64,000 nt of DNA from Bin76 sp963665765 (GCA_963665765.1 OY762464.1:1674001-1738000); one strand, 5' to 3'; positions 49,803 through 59,712 are shown, counted from the first letter of the stretch. A program made the numbers and translations. The notes: generated from the letters alone by a model not told the origin.

Positions 49803-49818
49803 TGCGAAAGTTGTCCGC

Positions 49819-50949
49819 ATGATTCTCCCTGCTCTTCCCCTCTCCTACCGGGAACAGTTCCGCGAACCGGTGGGGTATTTGAACTCGGCGGCCATTTCCA
49901 CCGTGTCCCGGTTGGTGCGGAATCGGGTGGCCGACTACCAGGCCGATTTCTGTTCCGGTGTCAAGAACCTCAGTCTCCTCCTGACCGAAGCCATGCAGGC
50001 GGGCCGACAGTCGATAGCCCATCTCTTGGAGGTGGACGCCGCCCGGGTGGGGATAACCCACAGCACCGGCGCCGCTCTCTTTCATGTTGCTTTCGGGTTG
50101 CGGGGCGGCAACGTGGTGGTTCCCTCGGCCGAGTTCCCCACCAATCTCTATCCCTGGGTCCGCGCCCGGCAAGCCGGTCTGATCGACGAGGTACGCCGGG
50201 TTCCCTTGCCCGATCATCGTCTGACGGTGGATCACCTGCGGCCTTTCGTGGACTCGTCCACCAAGGTGGTGGCGGTCAGTCATGTGGACTTCGCTTCCGG
50301 CTTCCGCGCCGATCTGGGAAAGATCCGAGAAGCCTTCGCCGATCCCCTGCTGGTGGTGGATGCTATCCAGTCCCTGGGAGCTTTTCCGGTGGACACCGAA
50401 GCGGCCGATGTGGTGGCGGCGGGTAGTCACAAGTGGATGAGGGCGGGATTCGGTGGGGCGGCGATGATGGTATCGGATCGCGTCCTGGAGCGCCTCCAGA
50501 CCACTCTGACCGGATGGCTGGGCGTCGCCGACCCGCTGGATTTTGAGTCTCCACCTCCCCATCCTCCCTCTCCAACCGCTGCCCGCTACCAGATGAGCAG
50601 CGAACCGGTGATCGGGGCAGTCGCCCTGGGCGCCGCCTGCGAGGTGATCGGGCTGGCCGGCGCCGATGCCATCAGCGAGCGCATCTCGGCGACCATGGAC
50701 CGGCTGGAGGAGAATTTGGGGAGGGCCGGATGCGAGTTGCGCCGACCTTGGGGAACTCGCCGGGAGAGGGCAGGAATCCTCACCTTCCGCCTACCGGGTC
50801 ACGCTTCGGGAGAGGTGGTGGAGTCCATGCGGAACCGCGGGGTGGTGCTGGCCGACCGCGCCGGATGGATCCGAGTCTCTCCCCACGCCACCGCCGGCGA
50901 AGAATCCATCGACCTGCTCATGGAGGCACTGGCCCCTCTTTTGGCTTGA
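49819..50949 (+). CDS. Aminotransferase class V / cysteine desulfurase-like protein
   Basis: A 376-residue PLP enzyme of fold type I. It has YLNSAAIS at the N-terminus, the aspartate in VVDAIQSLGAFPVD and the PLP lysine in VAAGSHKWMRAGFGG. The loop cysteine of true cysteine desulfurases is absent, so it is more likely an aminotransferase, lyase or isopenicillin epimerase-like protein. Substrate unknown. Last gene of the three-gene rightward unit. Confidence 0.85.
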   Translation: MILPALPLSYREQFREPVGYLNSAAISTVSRLVRNRVADYQADFCSGVKNLSLLLTEAMQAGRQSIAHLLEVDAARVGITHSTGAALFHVAFGLRGGNVVVPSAEFPTNLYPWVRARQAGLIDEVRRVPLPDHRLTVDHLRPFVDSSTKVVAVSHVDFASGFRADLGKIREAFADPLLVVDAIQSLGAFPVDTEAADVVAAGSHKWMRAGFGGAAMMVSDRVLERLQTTLTGWLGVADPLDFESPPPHPPSPTAARYQMSSEPVIGAVALGAACEVIGLAGADAISERISATMDRLEENLGRAGCELRRPWGTRRERAGILTFRLPGHASGEVVESMRNRGVVLADRAGWIRVSPHATAGEESIDLLMEALAPLLA

Positions 50950-51037
50950 ATCGTGTTGTGCCCTGCGCGGTACTCCCAACCCTCCATAATCCACGCGTTC
51001 CGTTTTTGGTGTCCGCAGATTCGTAGGGAAGTGGTCC

Positions 51038-53782
51038 TCAGGTCTGGTAGGCGTCGGGAGCGGGTGGTAGGGGCCGGCCGAGCCATCGGGGGCGGCGCAG
51101 CCCTCCGGGGCCTGGTCCGGGACGGGTGCGTTCCATCCATTCACGGTAGATCCGATGGGATTTGTCGGTGTCGACGAAGACATCCCCATACCGGTCCCCG
51201 GGTTGGGCGGGAGTGAGGCGAACCCGTTGGTGCCAGGCGTGCATGCCCGACACCGGGTCGGGATGCACCGGGAAGGCCAGGTTCTGGTGGACCCCCGGGT
51301 CCCGCCACCAGATGCGCTCGCTGTCGGGATCATCCGATTTGAAGGGCTCGATGCCCGAGCGGTGCCGCAACAGCCACCCACCGTTGTGACGCCCAATGTC
51401 CACTAGGGCCGATGACCATCTTTCATTGCCCATCTTGGGGTTCAGGCGCCAGCGGCCCATGTGATGGGAGGCCGCCACCACTCCGGGTCGCAAGCCCTCG
51501 GTGCGCCAGGCCCGCATGAGGAAGTAGCCGATGTCGGTGCTGATCCGCACCAGGTCCCCGGTGGCAAACCCCAGTTGGTCGGCGTCGATCGGGTTCATCC
51601 ACAGCGGGTGACCGTGGCTGATCTCATACAGGTACTTGGCGTTTCCCGAGCGGGTGTGGATCAGGGTGGGAAGTCGGAAGATGGGCAGCAGGATGCGCTC
51701 GTTGCCTCCCAGGTCGAGGTCCCGCCAGTGGACATGGGACTTGAGGTAGGTGGGGATGGTCACCTCCGGCCAGTTCCATTCCTGCAGCGTCTCCGAGTGC
51801 CATTCGAGCAGCCGGGAGGGGGAAGTGAACCCGGTCTTGCGTTCCCCGTCGACCTCCACGCCCGGCTGATCGGGGGTGGCGGGCGCTTCGTTCAGCAGAT
51901 ACCGGTCACGGTCGATCTCAAAGGCCCCGTACTTGCGCATGTACTCCAAAGGGGTGAGACCCTCCCGTCCGGCTTTTTCGGGCAACCCGGGGACCGAGTT
52001 GTCAAACATCCAGCCGTAATATTCGTCCACGTTCACCGGGCGGGACGGGTCGTTGGGCGACTCGTACCATTGCCGGATTCCCAATGATCCATCGGGGTCG
52101 ATTCGCCACGAGAGGTCGATCCAGAACTCGTTTTCCTCCCACACCTGCCCGGGGTTGGCCTCGTAGGTGCGTTCGTACTGCCGCCCGTCCCGCTCTCCCG
52201 CCACTCGTAGCACCGGCTGGCGGAATCCGAGCCACCGAGCCGCATGGGTCTCATAGGAGTGGGTGTCGTGCCGTTCGGCGCCCACCCCCATGGGCAACAC
52301 GTAGTCGGCGAACCAAGCCGACTCGGACCAGGTGGGAGTGAGCGCCACATGGAGGCCGACCCGGTCGGGGTCGGTGAGGGCCTCGATCCAGGTGAACCCG
52401 TCGGGGTTGGTCCACACCGGGTTGTAGACCCGGGTGAAGTAGACCTCCACCCGTCCTCTCCCCTCCTTGAGAAAGTGCGGCAGGAGATAACTCATCTCGT
52501 AATGGCTGAGGGGGAACTCGCCCGGCCAGATCAGTTCATTCCAGCGGGCGGCCGGAGGCGGCATGTTCCAGTGGTCGGGCTTGAACTTGTCCCAGGCGCT
52601 CGGGGAGGTGCCGCCCTCGGTTCCCACCGATCCGGTCAGCACGTGCAGAAAGAACAGACAACGGGCCACCTGCCAGCCTCCCAGGTTGCCCGATCCGGCG
52701 GCCCGCCACGTGTGGGAGGCGAAACGGGGGCCCGCCTCGGCGATACCGCGGGCCACGGCTTCGATTCGCCAAGCTTCCACGCCGGTCTCCTCGGCGGCAT
52801 ATTCGATCGTGTAGCGGGCGTAGGTTTCCCCGAGCAACTCGACAAAGCTCTCGTAGGTGCGAGGCCGCTTCGGCGCCCGCGCTTGTAGGGAGGCCTCCCA
52901 GTTGACCCACTTGCGCACAAAGTCATGATCGACGGAGTCCCACTCAAGCAATCGATTGGCGATGGCCAGCAACATGGCCGCCTCGGTGCCGGGCCAGGGC
53001 GAGAGCCAGTAGTCGGACATCGAAGCGGTGTTGGACAGACGCGGATCGATGGTGGCCACTTTCGCTCCGCGCCGGCGGGCTTCGATGATCCGCTGAGCGT
53101 GGGGGTTGAAGTAGTGGCCGGACTCGAGTTGGGCGGATAGCAGGAGAATAAATCGGGCGTTGGCGAAGTCTGCCGAAGGACGGTCGTAGCCCATCCACAT
53201 GGCGTAGCCGGTCCGCGCCCCCGACGAGCAGATGTTGGTGTGGCTGTTGTGTCCGTCCACTCCCCAGGATCGCAGGATCCGGTCGATGAAGCCATCCTCG
53301 CCGGGTCGTCCCACGTGGTAGATAATCTCATCGTGACGATCCTCCATCAGAGCCCCACGGATACGGGCCGCTATGTCCCCGAGGGCCTCATCCCAGGTGA
53401 CCTGTTCCCATTGGCCTTCGCCTCGTGGCCCGGATCTGCGTAGTGGGTGGAGAATTCGTTCCGGATCGTACATCTGGTTCAACGTGGCGGGGCCCTTGGC
53501 GCAGTTGCGACCTCTCGACCCGGGGTGTTCGGGGTTGCCCTCGAAACGTCGGACCTGGCCACTGTCCTTGTCGACATAGGCCAGCAGCCCGCATCCGGCC
53601 TCGCAGTTGAAACAGGTGGTCGGCACCAAACGATATCGACGTTTGACCCGATCGGGCCACGCCTGGGCATCGTACTCCTCCCAATCGTCCCAAGAGTCGA
53701 CGGGCGGGAAGGAGACGAGGCCCGTCCCGGGAACCAATCGGGGCAGACGGTCCGAGGGAGGCTGGTCGGGTGGGGTGGTCAC
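51038..53782 (-). CDS. Molybdopterin oxidoreductase catalytic subunit (DMSO reductase family)
   Basis: A 914-residue molybdenum or tungsten bis-MGD enzyme. The N-terminal 4Fe-4S site is C57-x2-C60-x3-C64-x29-C94 (CFNCEAGC, then GRNCAKGP). NICSSGARTGY holds a cysteine that could ligate Mo or W; LESGHYFNPHAQRIIEARRRGAKVATIDPRLS is the MGD-binding region, and the C-terminal domain has HPLWMNPIDADQLGFATGDLVRI. No twin-arginine signal is present, so the active site should face the cytoplasm. It lies 22 bases after the ferredoxin-NrfD gene. The substrate (sulfur compound, arsenite or organic) is not evident. Confidence 0.92.
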   Translation of the reverse strand: MTTPPDQPPSDRLPRLVPGTGLVSFPPVDSWDDWEEYDAQAWPDRVKRRYRLVPTTCFNCEAGCGLLAYVDKDSGQVRRFEGNPEHPGSRGRNCAKGPATLNQMYDPERILHPLRRSGPRGEGQWEQVTWDEALGDIAARIRGALMEDRHDEIIYHVGRPGEDGFIDRILRSWGVDGHNSHTNICSSGARTGYAMWMGYDRPSADFANARFILLLSAQLESGHYFNPHAQRIIEARRRGAKVATIDPRLSNTASMSDYWLSPWPGTEAAMLLAIANRLLEWDSVDHDFVRKWVNWEASLQARAPKRPRTYESFVELLGETYARYTIEYAAEETGVEAWRIEAVARGIAEAGPRFASHTWRAAGSGNLGGWQVARCLFFLHVLTGSVGTEGGTSPSAWDKFKPDHWNMPPPAARWNELIWPGEFPLSHYEMSYLLPHFLKEGRGRVEVYFTRVYNPVWTNPDGFTWIEALTDPDRVGLHVALTPTWSESAWFADYVLPMGVGAERHDTHSYETHAARWLGFRQPVLRVAGERDGRQYERTYEANPGQVWEENEFWIDLSWRIDPDGSLGIRQWYESPNDPSRPVNVDEYYGWMFDNSVPGLPEKAGREGLTPLEYMRKYGAFEIDRDRYLLNEAPATPDQPGVEVDGERKTGFTSPSRLLEWHSETLQEWNWPEVTIPTYLKSHVHWRDLDLGGNERILLPIFRLPTLIHTRSGNAKYLYEISHGHPLWMNPIDADQLGFATGDLVRISTDIGYFLMRAWRTEGLRPGVVAASHHMGRWRLNPKMGNERWSSALVDIGRHNGGWLLRHRSGIEPFKSDDPDSERIWWRDPGVHQNLAFPVHPDPVSGMHAWHQRVRLTPAQPGDRYGDVFVDTDKSHRIYREWMERTRPGPGPGGLRRPRWLGRPLPPAPDAYQT

Positions 53783-53804
53783 GTTCGTCGACCTCGCCTT
53801 TCGC

Positions 53805-55385
53805 TCACGACAGGGGGACGCTCTGGCCGGCTTTGACGAAGGCGTCGTCGGCGAACCAGATGCCCATCAGAGCCGCCAGTCCCCCCAGTTGAGCCACCCA
53901 CAGGGGGGCGTCCGGGTCAACCAGGGCGGCTATTCCCATCACCAGGGGGGCGATCACCCCCAGCACCTGTCCTCCGAGCCACCACTGCATGGCATGGGCG
54001 CCCCTGGTCAGGTGATGCATCCCCGCCGCATGGTTGCGGGTTGGATGCCGCGAGGCAAGTTCGAGGGCGGCTATGAGGGCCAGCGCCACCGCCCCGGCGA
54101 CGAGGGCCCCGGCGAAGGTCCTTCGGGAGGACCCGTCCAGGTCGAATATCCCGGCGGCCAGCAGACCGGCGGCGCCGCCCACCGCCCAGGCCCCGGCCAG
54201 CATGTGCCACAGAAGGGTCCGGCTCTGCCAAAGATCGCGCCCCTCCGCCTGGCCGAACAAAAAGGCGGTGTAACCGGCTACGCCCAAGCCGACTGCCGCC
54301 GCCGCCCAGATGAACACCGGCACAAAACCGGCCCCGGCCAGACCGAACAGAAACCACAAACCGAGGAGGGCGGCATGGGCGGATAAGATCCAGGCGCCCT
54401 TCACCAGCCACGATCCGGGGTTTCCTTTGGTCAGCAGGTAATAGAAACGGTCGGGACGTTTGAGGTCCGCCACCAGGAGCAAGCCGGTGAGGGCCAGGAA
54501 GACTCCGGCGATGAGGGGCGCCCCCCACCGGGCAAAAGCGCTTCCGGGGTCGGCCCCGAACAGGAGCGACAACGCCAGCACCATGACGATCCCCGCCGAG
54601 ATCCCTTTGGTGAGAAAATAACTCGACACCCGCCATCCCCACGGCATCGGATGGTCGGTGTTGTAGACGACCCGGGGAGGGCGGTCGTCCCTGCCCGGAC
54701 GAGACGCCGGAGGCGGTTTTCGCCCCCGGCCGTTTTCCCCGACACCGGCCGGAGTCAGATCGACCGTCATAAACGACGGCGCCGGGTCACGCCAGATCCC
54801 CCCGTCTCCCGGGTTGACCGCCCCCAAGGGGTCGATGGCGGCTTCATCCACTCCCAGGTACCAGAGGTTGGGCCTCGTGCCCTGCTCGGGGGATCGCTGC
54901 TGCAGTGCTTCTTCCCGCACGAAGCGTGAAATAGGCGTGGTGGGATCGTCGAGGTCGCCCGAGATTATGGCCCCTTCGGGACAAACCACCACGCAGGCGG
55001 GTTCCAAGCCCACCTCGACCCGGTGCACGCAGTAATTGCACTTTTGGGCGGTGTTGTCCACCGGATCGATGTACAGCGCGTCGTAGGGACAGGCCTGCAT
55101 ACAACTCTTGCAGCCGATGCACAGGCTGGTGTCGAAGTCGACGATCCCGTCGGGCCGGCGGAACAGGGCGCCGGTGGGGCAGATCGACACACAGGGAGCG
55201 TCCGAGCAGTGGTTGCAGCGCATAACCGAGAACGACCGCTTGGTGTCGGGCCAGGTTCCCGATTCGATGTACTTCACCCAAGTGCGATTCACGCCCAGCG
55301 GAACATCATGCTCGGTTTTGCACGCCACTGTACAGGCATGACAACCGATGCACGCCGTCTGGTCGATAACGAAACCGTATTGCAA
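53805..55385 (-). CDS. 4Fe-4S ferredoxin domain fused to an NrfD/PsrC-type membrane anchor
   Basis: A 526-residue fusion. Residues 1-190 are a DmsB/PhsB-type electron transfer unit: CIGCHACTVAC (Cys12, 15, 18, 22), then RCNHCSDAPCVSICP, SLCIGCKSCMQACP and KCNYCVHRV, enough for four 4Fe-4S clusters. After a Pro/Arg-rich linker, about eight helices of the NrfD family follow (from YFLTKGISAGIVMVL), a menaquinone-linked membrane anchor. The TTG at 55385 has GAAGGGAG upstream and begins conserved sequence. The two subunits, usually separate, are one chain here. Confidence 0.9.
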   Translation of the reverse strand: MQYGFVIDQTACIGCHACTVACKTEHDVPLGVNRTWVKYIESGTWPDTKRSFSVMRCNHCSDAPCVSICPTGALFRRPDGIVDFDTSLCIGCKSCMQACPYDALYIDPVDNTAQKCNYCVHRVEVGLEPACVVVCPEGAIISGDLDDPTTPISRFVREEALQQRSPEQGTRPNLWYLGVDEAAIDPLGAVNPGDGGIWRDPAPSFMTVDLTPAGVGENGRGRKPPPASRPGRDDRPPRVVYNTDHPMPWGWRVSSYFLTKGISAGIVMVLALSLLFGADPGSAFARWGAPLIAGVFLALTGLLLVADLKRPDRFYYLLTKGNPGSWLVKGAWILSAHAALLGLWFLFGLAGAGFVPVFIWAAAAVGLGVAGYTAFLFGQAEGRDLWQSRTLLWHMLAGAWAVGGAAGLLAAGIFDLDGSSRRTFAGALVAGAVALALIAALELASRHPTRNHAAGMHHLTRGAHAMQWWLGGQVLGVIAPLVMGIAALVDPDAPLWVAQLGGLAALMGIWFADDAFVKAGQSVPLS

Positions 55386-55545
55386 GGCGCTCCCTTCTGC
55401 TCGGGGCCGGGAAACCCTCACCGAACTTTACTTTATTGCCAACCACGGCCCGGTCTTCTGAGAACCGCCTGCTTCCCCCATCGCATCTGGCAAATCCAGC
55501 CTCCCGACCATAGAGATGAACTTACAATTCCGGCTCGAGAGCATC

Positions 55546-55986
55546 ATGAGTTATCCGAAACCCGACCTCGCCGATCCCAGCACCTGGCCCTTCAGCGATT
55601 ACGACTACTGGCTCGAAAATCACCGGGTATCGGACGTGGACGACGATGACCCCCTTCCCACCGTGAAAGACGCGGTGCGCATGGCGACGGAAGTGGCGCG
55701 GGAAGCCAAGCGGATTCTGGGCGACCAACTGGGCCGGGTATGGCTGCACGGGTCCCGAGCCCGCGGCGACCATCTCCCCGAATCGGACCTCGACCTCCTG
55801 ATGGAGAAGACCCGGGAGGGCCTGAGTAACCAGACGCTTGGCGAGGCACTTTCGGAATACCGGGACAAGCTGTGGATGGATGATTTCCTCGACGTTCAGA
55901 CCTGGTTCATAGCACCGGGCCGCTGGGAGCGCGCCGACGACTATCAATTGCGAGGCGTCCGTCCCTACGCCATCCGGGTGCTGTGA
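55546..55986 (+). CDS. Nucleotidyltransferase-domain protein (MNT type)
   Basis: A 146-residue protein of the DNA polymerase beta-like minimal nucleotidyltransferase group. The active site is VWLHGSRARGDHLPESDLDLLME (Gly-Ser, then Asp-x-Asp), and a further Asp is in MDDFLDVQTWF. No HEPN partner gene is adjacent. An ATG at 55516 would add 10 residues. It precedes the DNA methyltransferase gene by 43 bases on the same strand and may belong to the same defence-like cluster. Confidence 0.82.
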   Translation: MSYPKPDLADPSTWPFSDYDYWLENHRVSDVDDDDPLPTVKDAVRMATEVAREAKRILGDQLGRVWLHGSRARGDHLPESDLDLLMEKTREGLSNQTLGEALSEYRDKLWMDDFLDVQTWFIAPGRWERADDYQLRGVRPYAIRVL

Positions 55987-55990
55987 GGGT

Positions 55991-56020
55991 GCGCAGACAC
56001 ATCTGCGCCGGGTTTACTCT
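55991..56020 (+). promoter_or_regulatory. Inverted repeat and -10 box before the methyltransferase gene
   Basis: GCGCAGA (55991-55997) and TCTGCGC (56002-56008) form a perfect 7-bp inverted repeat with a 4-base centre. TACTCT (56015-56020) is a -10 box ending 9 bases before the ATG at 56030. The repeat lies at a position where a repressor or control protein could act. A hairpin without T-run is the alternative reading. Confidence 0.5.
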
Positions 56021-56029
56021 AAGGTGGTC

Positions 56030-58957
56030 ATGGCGCGAACCAAAGAGGTGGCTTTCAATGCGTTGCTGGCCGAGGAGCTGATCGCCCGGCATCCGCGTTG
56101 GAACCAGAGCCTGGTGACCGCCGAGGCCACCGATGTGTTGGAGGGGAGCCCGGCGAAGAGCCCGGACATTGTGGTGGGATATCCGGGAGAGTCATCCGTG
56201 ATCGTGGAAACGGAGTTCGAGCCGGCCAAGACAGTCGAGCGGGATGCGCGTAGCCGGTTGGGGGTGATCGTCAAATCAACCGGTGATGCGGTGGAACAGG
56301 TGGTGGCGGTTCGCATCCCCGCCGGTCTGCGGGAATTTACCGATGGAGGAGGGATAGCCGAGGGCCGGTTCTCCTATTGCTCGTTCACGGAACTGCCCGA
56401 GATGGGTCTCGATGGGTCTTCTCGAGTGAAACGTTTCCCGAGACAGGGCTGGATCGGGGGAGGGATCGACGATCTAACCGGGTTCATAGAGCGGGCTGCT
56501 TTGTCGGAGTCCCGCATTACCAGGGGCGCCGAGGTGCTCGAGGCCGGGGTGGGCGCCGCCGCAGGATTACTCCACCGGGACCTTGAGGAAAATCACTTTC
56601 AGGTTTTCGATAGAGTTGCCGCCGCACTTCACCAGGAGACCGGCCAACAGACAACCCGGATGGCGATGGCGGTGGTGACCAACGCGTTGATCTTTCACTC
56701 TGCTATCGCGGGCATGCATGATATTCATGCTCCGGACGAGACTCGTTCGGTTATCGGGGGTCTGGTGAAGGTCTTTGTGCTCGACGCCTGGCGACAGATT
56801 CTTCGAATCAATTACTGGCCTATTTTCGATATCGCGGTGCGGGTGATGTCGCCCATTCCTGATGGAATCGCCAACCTGATCCTGACGCGGCTGGCCAAAG
56901 TGGCGGGTCGGCTGGTCGGTTTGGGGGTGACCACCACGGGTGATCTGGCCGGCCAGATGTTCGGCCGGTTGATCTCCGACCGCAAGTTCTTGGCCACCTT
57001 CTACACGCTGCCTTCCTCGGCGGCGTTGCTGTCCGAGTTGGCGGTGCAACGCCTGAGTGTCGACTATGGTGATCCTGATCAGGTGGCCGGGTTGAAAGTG
57101 GCGGATCTGGCCTGTGGGACGGGTGCCTTGCTGTCTGCCGCCTACAGCAGGATCACCGCTCGGGTGCGGAGAGCGGGACTGGATGATCAGACGCTCCATC
57201 CGCGGATGATCGAAAAGGCGTTGGTGGGCGCCGACATTATGCCGGCCGCCACTCATTTGACTGCGGCGATATTGTCCTCGGCCCATCCCTCGGTGACTTT
57301 CGGGCAAACCAACATCTACACGATGCCCTATGGAGCGCAGCCCGAGGGGAGAGCGGTGGCGATCGGTTCTTTGGATCTGATAGAGGACGTCAACGCCCTG
57401 ACCTTGTTCGGCACCGGGAGACAGGTTACGACCGGGTCCGGCGAGGTGGATGCGGAAGAGAACATGAGCCTGTTTGTGATGGATCACGCCTCGGCCGATC
57501 TGGTGATCATGAATCCGCCTTTCACCCGCCCCACCAATCACGAGAGGGCTGCGGCCGCTTCGGTGCCGGTGCCCTCTTTCGCCGGGTTCGGTACCGAAGA
57601 GGACGAGCAGCGAGCCATGGCGCAAGTGTTACGGGACATTCACAAGAGAAACCGGGACCTGGTGGGCCACGGCAACGCCGGCCTGGCTTCCAATTTCTTG
57701 GATTTGGCTCATGCCAAAGTCAAGCCCGGAGGGGTGTTGGCGCTGGTGCTGCCGGTGGTGGCCATCTCCGGCGGATCATGGACGAAAGCCCGTCGGTTAC
57801 TGGACGCCCAGTACACCGATATCACGGTGATCACCCTGGCGGCGACCGGATCCACCCAACGGGCATTCTCCGCCGACACCGGTATGGCCGAACTGCTTCT
57901 GATAGCCACCCGACGGGGGCCGGATCAGCCATCGGGCTCGGATGCCTTGTGGGTGAACCTCTTCCATCGACCATCAAGTGCCGCCGAAGCGGTGGAGATC
58001 GCCCGCCGGATCATAAGGGCCTCAGGTCATTCGACCGGTTGGCTGCAGGTGGGAGAGGACCGAGTGGGCAACTTTATCAGGGCGCCATTACAGGAGAGCG
58101 GTTGCGCTCAGGTCGCCGAGCCGGACGTTGCTCGAGCGGCGCTGGCATTTGCTTATTCCCGACTGGCCCTGCCTCGTATAGAACCCATGGCGTTGCCGCT
58201 CACCAGACTCGGCCATCTCGGGCAACCCGGTCTGGTCCACCGGGATATCAACGGCAAGAACCCCGATGGGGCGCCGCGGGGACCCTTTGACATCCACGCC
58301 ATGCCGGCTGGCCGGACCTCCTCCTATCCGGTGTTATGGTGGCATGACCATCGTCGGGAGCGACGTTTGTTGGTTGAGCCGGACAGTCAGGGCCGGGTTC
58401 GGGAAGGCTGCGATGATCTTGCTCGAAAAGTGTGGGAAACCGCTACCCGGTTCCACTTCAATCTGGATTTTCAAATCAACTCTCAACCGTTGGCGGCCTG
58501 CCTCACTCCCACCCCCGTGATCGGCGGCCGCGCCTGGCCCAACTATCGGCTTCACGACCAGAAATGGGAGAAAGTGCTGGCTTTGTGGGCCAACACCACT
58601 CTGGGGCTGATCGGATTCTGGTGGAAGGGAACTCGCCAGCACCAAGGCCGGGCCGTTCTCACCATCACCAGGCTGGGCGAGTTGCCGATGCTCGACCCGC
58701 GACAACTCTCCCCGGATCAGATCGACCAGGCCCAAGCGCTGTTCGACGATTTCGCCGACCGAGAACTGCTTCCCGCCAACGAGGCGTACCGAGATGCCAC
58801 CCGCATCGCACTGGACGAAACAGTCCTGATCGATCTGCTCAATATGCCCCGAAAGGTACTGGAACCCCTGGCGGTGCTTCGCCGGCAATGGTGCGCCGAG
58901 CCCACCGTGCACGGAGGCAAGAAAACCGCCCCGGCGGAGGCGAGAGGTATAAGTTAA
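56030..58957 (+). CDS. Large N6-adenine DNA methyltransferase with possible N-terminal nuclease domain
   Basis: A 975-residue protein. SAM-binding motif I is DLACGTGALL (D359) and catalytic motif IV is NPPF (495-498), defining a gamma-class N6-adenine methylase; FLDLAHAKVKPGGVLALVLP continues the fold. Residues 1-100 have a pattern like PD-(D/E)xK nucleases: Glu15/16 in helix 1, D46 in SPDIVV, and E60-T-E62 in VIVETEF, but the usual Lys is not seen. The C-terminal 300 residues are not assigned; they may recognise target DNA. The architecture resembles type IIG or BREX-like enzymes. Zinc-ribbon HNH gene follows at once. Confidence 0.82.
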   Translation: MARTKEVAFNALLAEELIARHPRWNQSLVTAEATDVLEGSPAKSPDIVVGYPGESSVIVETEFEPAKTVERDARSRLGVIVKSTGDAVEQVVAVRIPAGLREFTDGGGIAEGRFSYCSFTELPEMGLDGSSRVKRFPRQGWIGGGIDDLTGFIERAALSESRITRGAEVLEAGVGAAAGLLHRDLEENHFQVFDRVAAALHQETGQQTTRMAMAVVTNALIFHSAIAGMHDIHAPDETRSVIGGLVKVFVLDAWRQILRINYWPIFDIAVRVMSPIPDGIANLILTRLAKVAGRLVGLGVTTTGDLAGQMFGRLISDRKFLATFYTLPSSAALLSELAVQRLSVDYGDPDQVAGLKVADLACGTGALLSAAYSRITARVRRAGLDDQTLHPRMIEKALVGADIMPAATHLTAAILSSAHPSVTFGQTNIYTMPYGAQPEGRAVAIGSLDLIEDVNALTLFGTGRQVTTGSGEVDAEENMSLFVMDHASADLVIMNPPFTRPTNHERAAAASVPVPSFAGFGTEEDEQRAMAQVLRDIHKRNRDLVGHGNAGLASNFLDLAHAKVKPGGVLALVLPVVAISGGSWTKARRLLDAQYTDITVITLAATGSTQRAFSADTGMAELLLIATRRGPDQPSGSDALWVNLFHRPSSAAEAVEIARRIIRASGHSTGWLQVGEDRVGNFIRAPLQESGCAQVAEPDVARAALAFAYSRLALPRIEPMALPLTRLGHLGQPGLVHRDINGKNPDGAPRGPFDIHAMPAGRTSSYPVLWWHDHRRERRLLVEPDSQGRVREGCDDLARKVWETATRFHFNLDFQINSQPLAACLTPTPVIGGRAWPNYRLHDQKWEKVLALWANTTLGLIGFWWKGTRQHQGRAVLTITRLGELPMLDPRQLSPDQIDQAQALFDDFADRELLPANEAYRDATRIALDETVLIDLLNMPRKVLEPLAVLRRQWCAEPTVHGGKKTAPAEARGIS

Positions 58958-58962
58958 AGCCG

Positions 58963-59676
58963 GTGAGAGAAACCGCACCGGTCGATCAAAATGACGGTGC
59001 TCCGGACTGTCCGCGTTGTGGGGTGGTCATGGTTCGTCGGACCACTCGTCGGGGCCCGAATCAGGGCAATCGGTTTTGGGGCTGTCCGAAGTTCCCGAAG
59101 TGCCGAGGGATGATATCCGATTCCCCGCTCCCAACGCCAAAGGGTGATGATGAGGGCCATTCACTCTCTGCAGGAGAGCAAGCATTGGACACGCGTGTCC
59201 ACGGTGAACAGCGGGAGGAGGGAAAGGTATTATCCGCTTTTACGAAGGTCGCCAAGGCTGTGGATAAGGTCCAACGTTGGCGGTTGGAATCGGACGAGCC
59301 CGACGCCACCGGGCGCTGGGATACCAACCAACATCGCAAGGTGCTCCGTTACGTTTATAACCGAGATCAGGGCCGATGCGGACTTTGCGACGGAGAAATG
59401 AAAATCCAGGGGGCTCATATCGAGCACATCGTTCCCAAGGTTTTCGCCTGGTTCGACGTTCGCAAAGGTGGCAAGGTGGTTAGCGGCACTCGGTTCAAGA
59501 GTTTTCTCCACAAACTGGACAATCTCCAGGCCGCTCACACCTATTGCAACAAAAGGAAAGGCAACACCCCCGAGGTTCGTAAATGGCGACACCCAAGCAT
59601 GCCGACGCTCGAGGTGGCTGAGACCCAGGCCGGTCAAAAGTTCGTGGTGCCGTGGAAGTCAGCGAAATCCCGCTAG
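58963..59676 (+). CDS. Zinc-ribbon HNH endonuclease-like protein
   Basis: A 237-residue two-module protein. Residues 15-50 form a topoisomerase-type zinc ribbon, C16-x2-C19 and C41-x5-C47 (DCPRCGVVM; GCPKFPKCRGM). Residues 135-200 are an HNH nuclease fold: C139-x2-C142, H152 and H155 in AHIEHIVPKV, N187 and H192-x2-C195 in LDNLQAAHTYCN. The start is GTG 58963, 5 bases after the methyltransferase stop; the frame stays open further upstream inside that gene. Likely the restriction component of the methylase unit, an inference from position. Confidence 0.8.
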   Translation: MRETAPVDQNDGAPDCPRCGVVMVRRTTRRGPNQGNRFWGCPKFPKCRGMISDSPLPTPKGDDEGHSLSAGEQALDTRVHGEQREEGKVLSAFTKVAKAVDKVQRWRLESDEPDATGRWDTNQHRKVLRYVYNRDQGRCGLCDGEMKIQGAHIEHIVPKVFAWFDVRKGGKVVSGTRFKSFLHKLDNLQAAHTYCNKRKGNTPEVRKWRHPSMPTLEVAETQAGQKFVVPWKSAKSR

Positions 59677-59712
59677 GTCGCTTAGACCCTCGAACCAAAA
59701 CGGTAATCCGGT

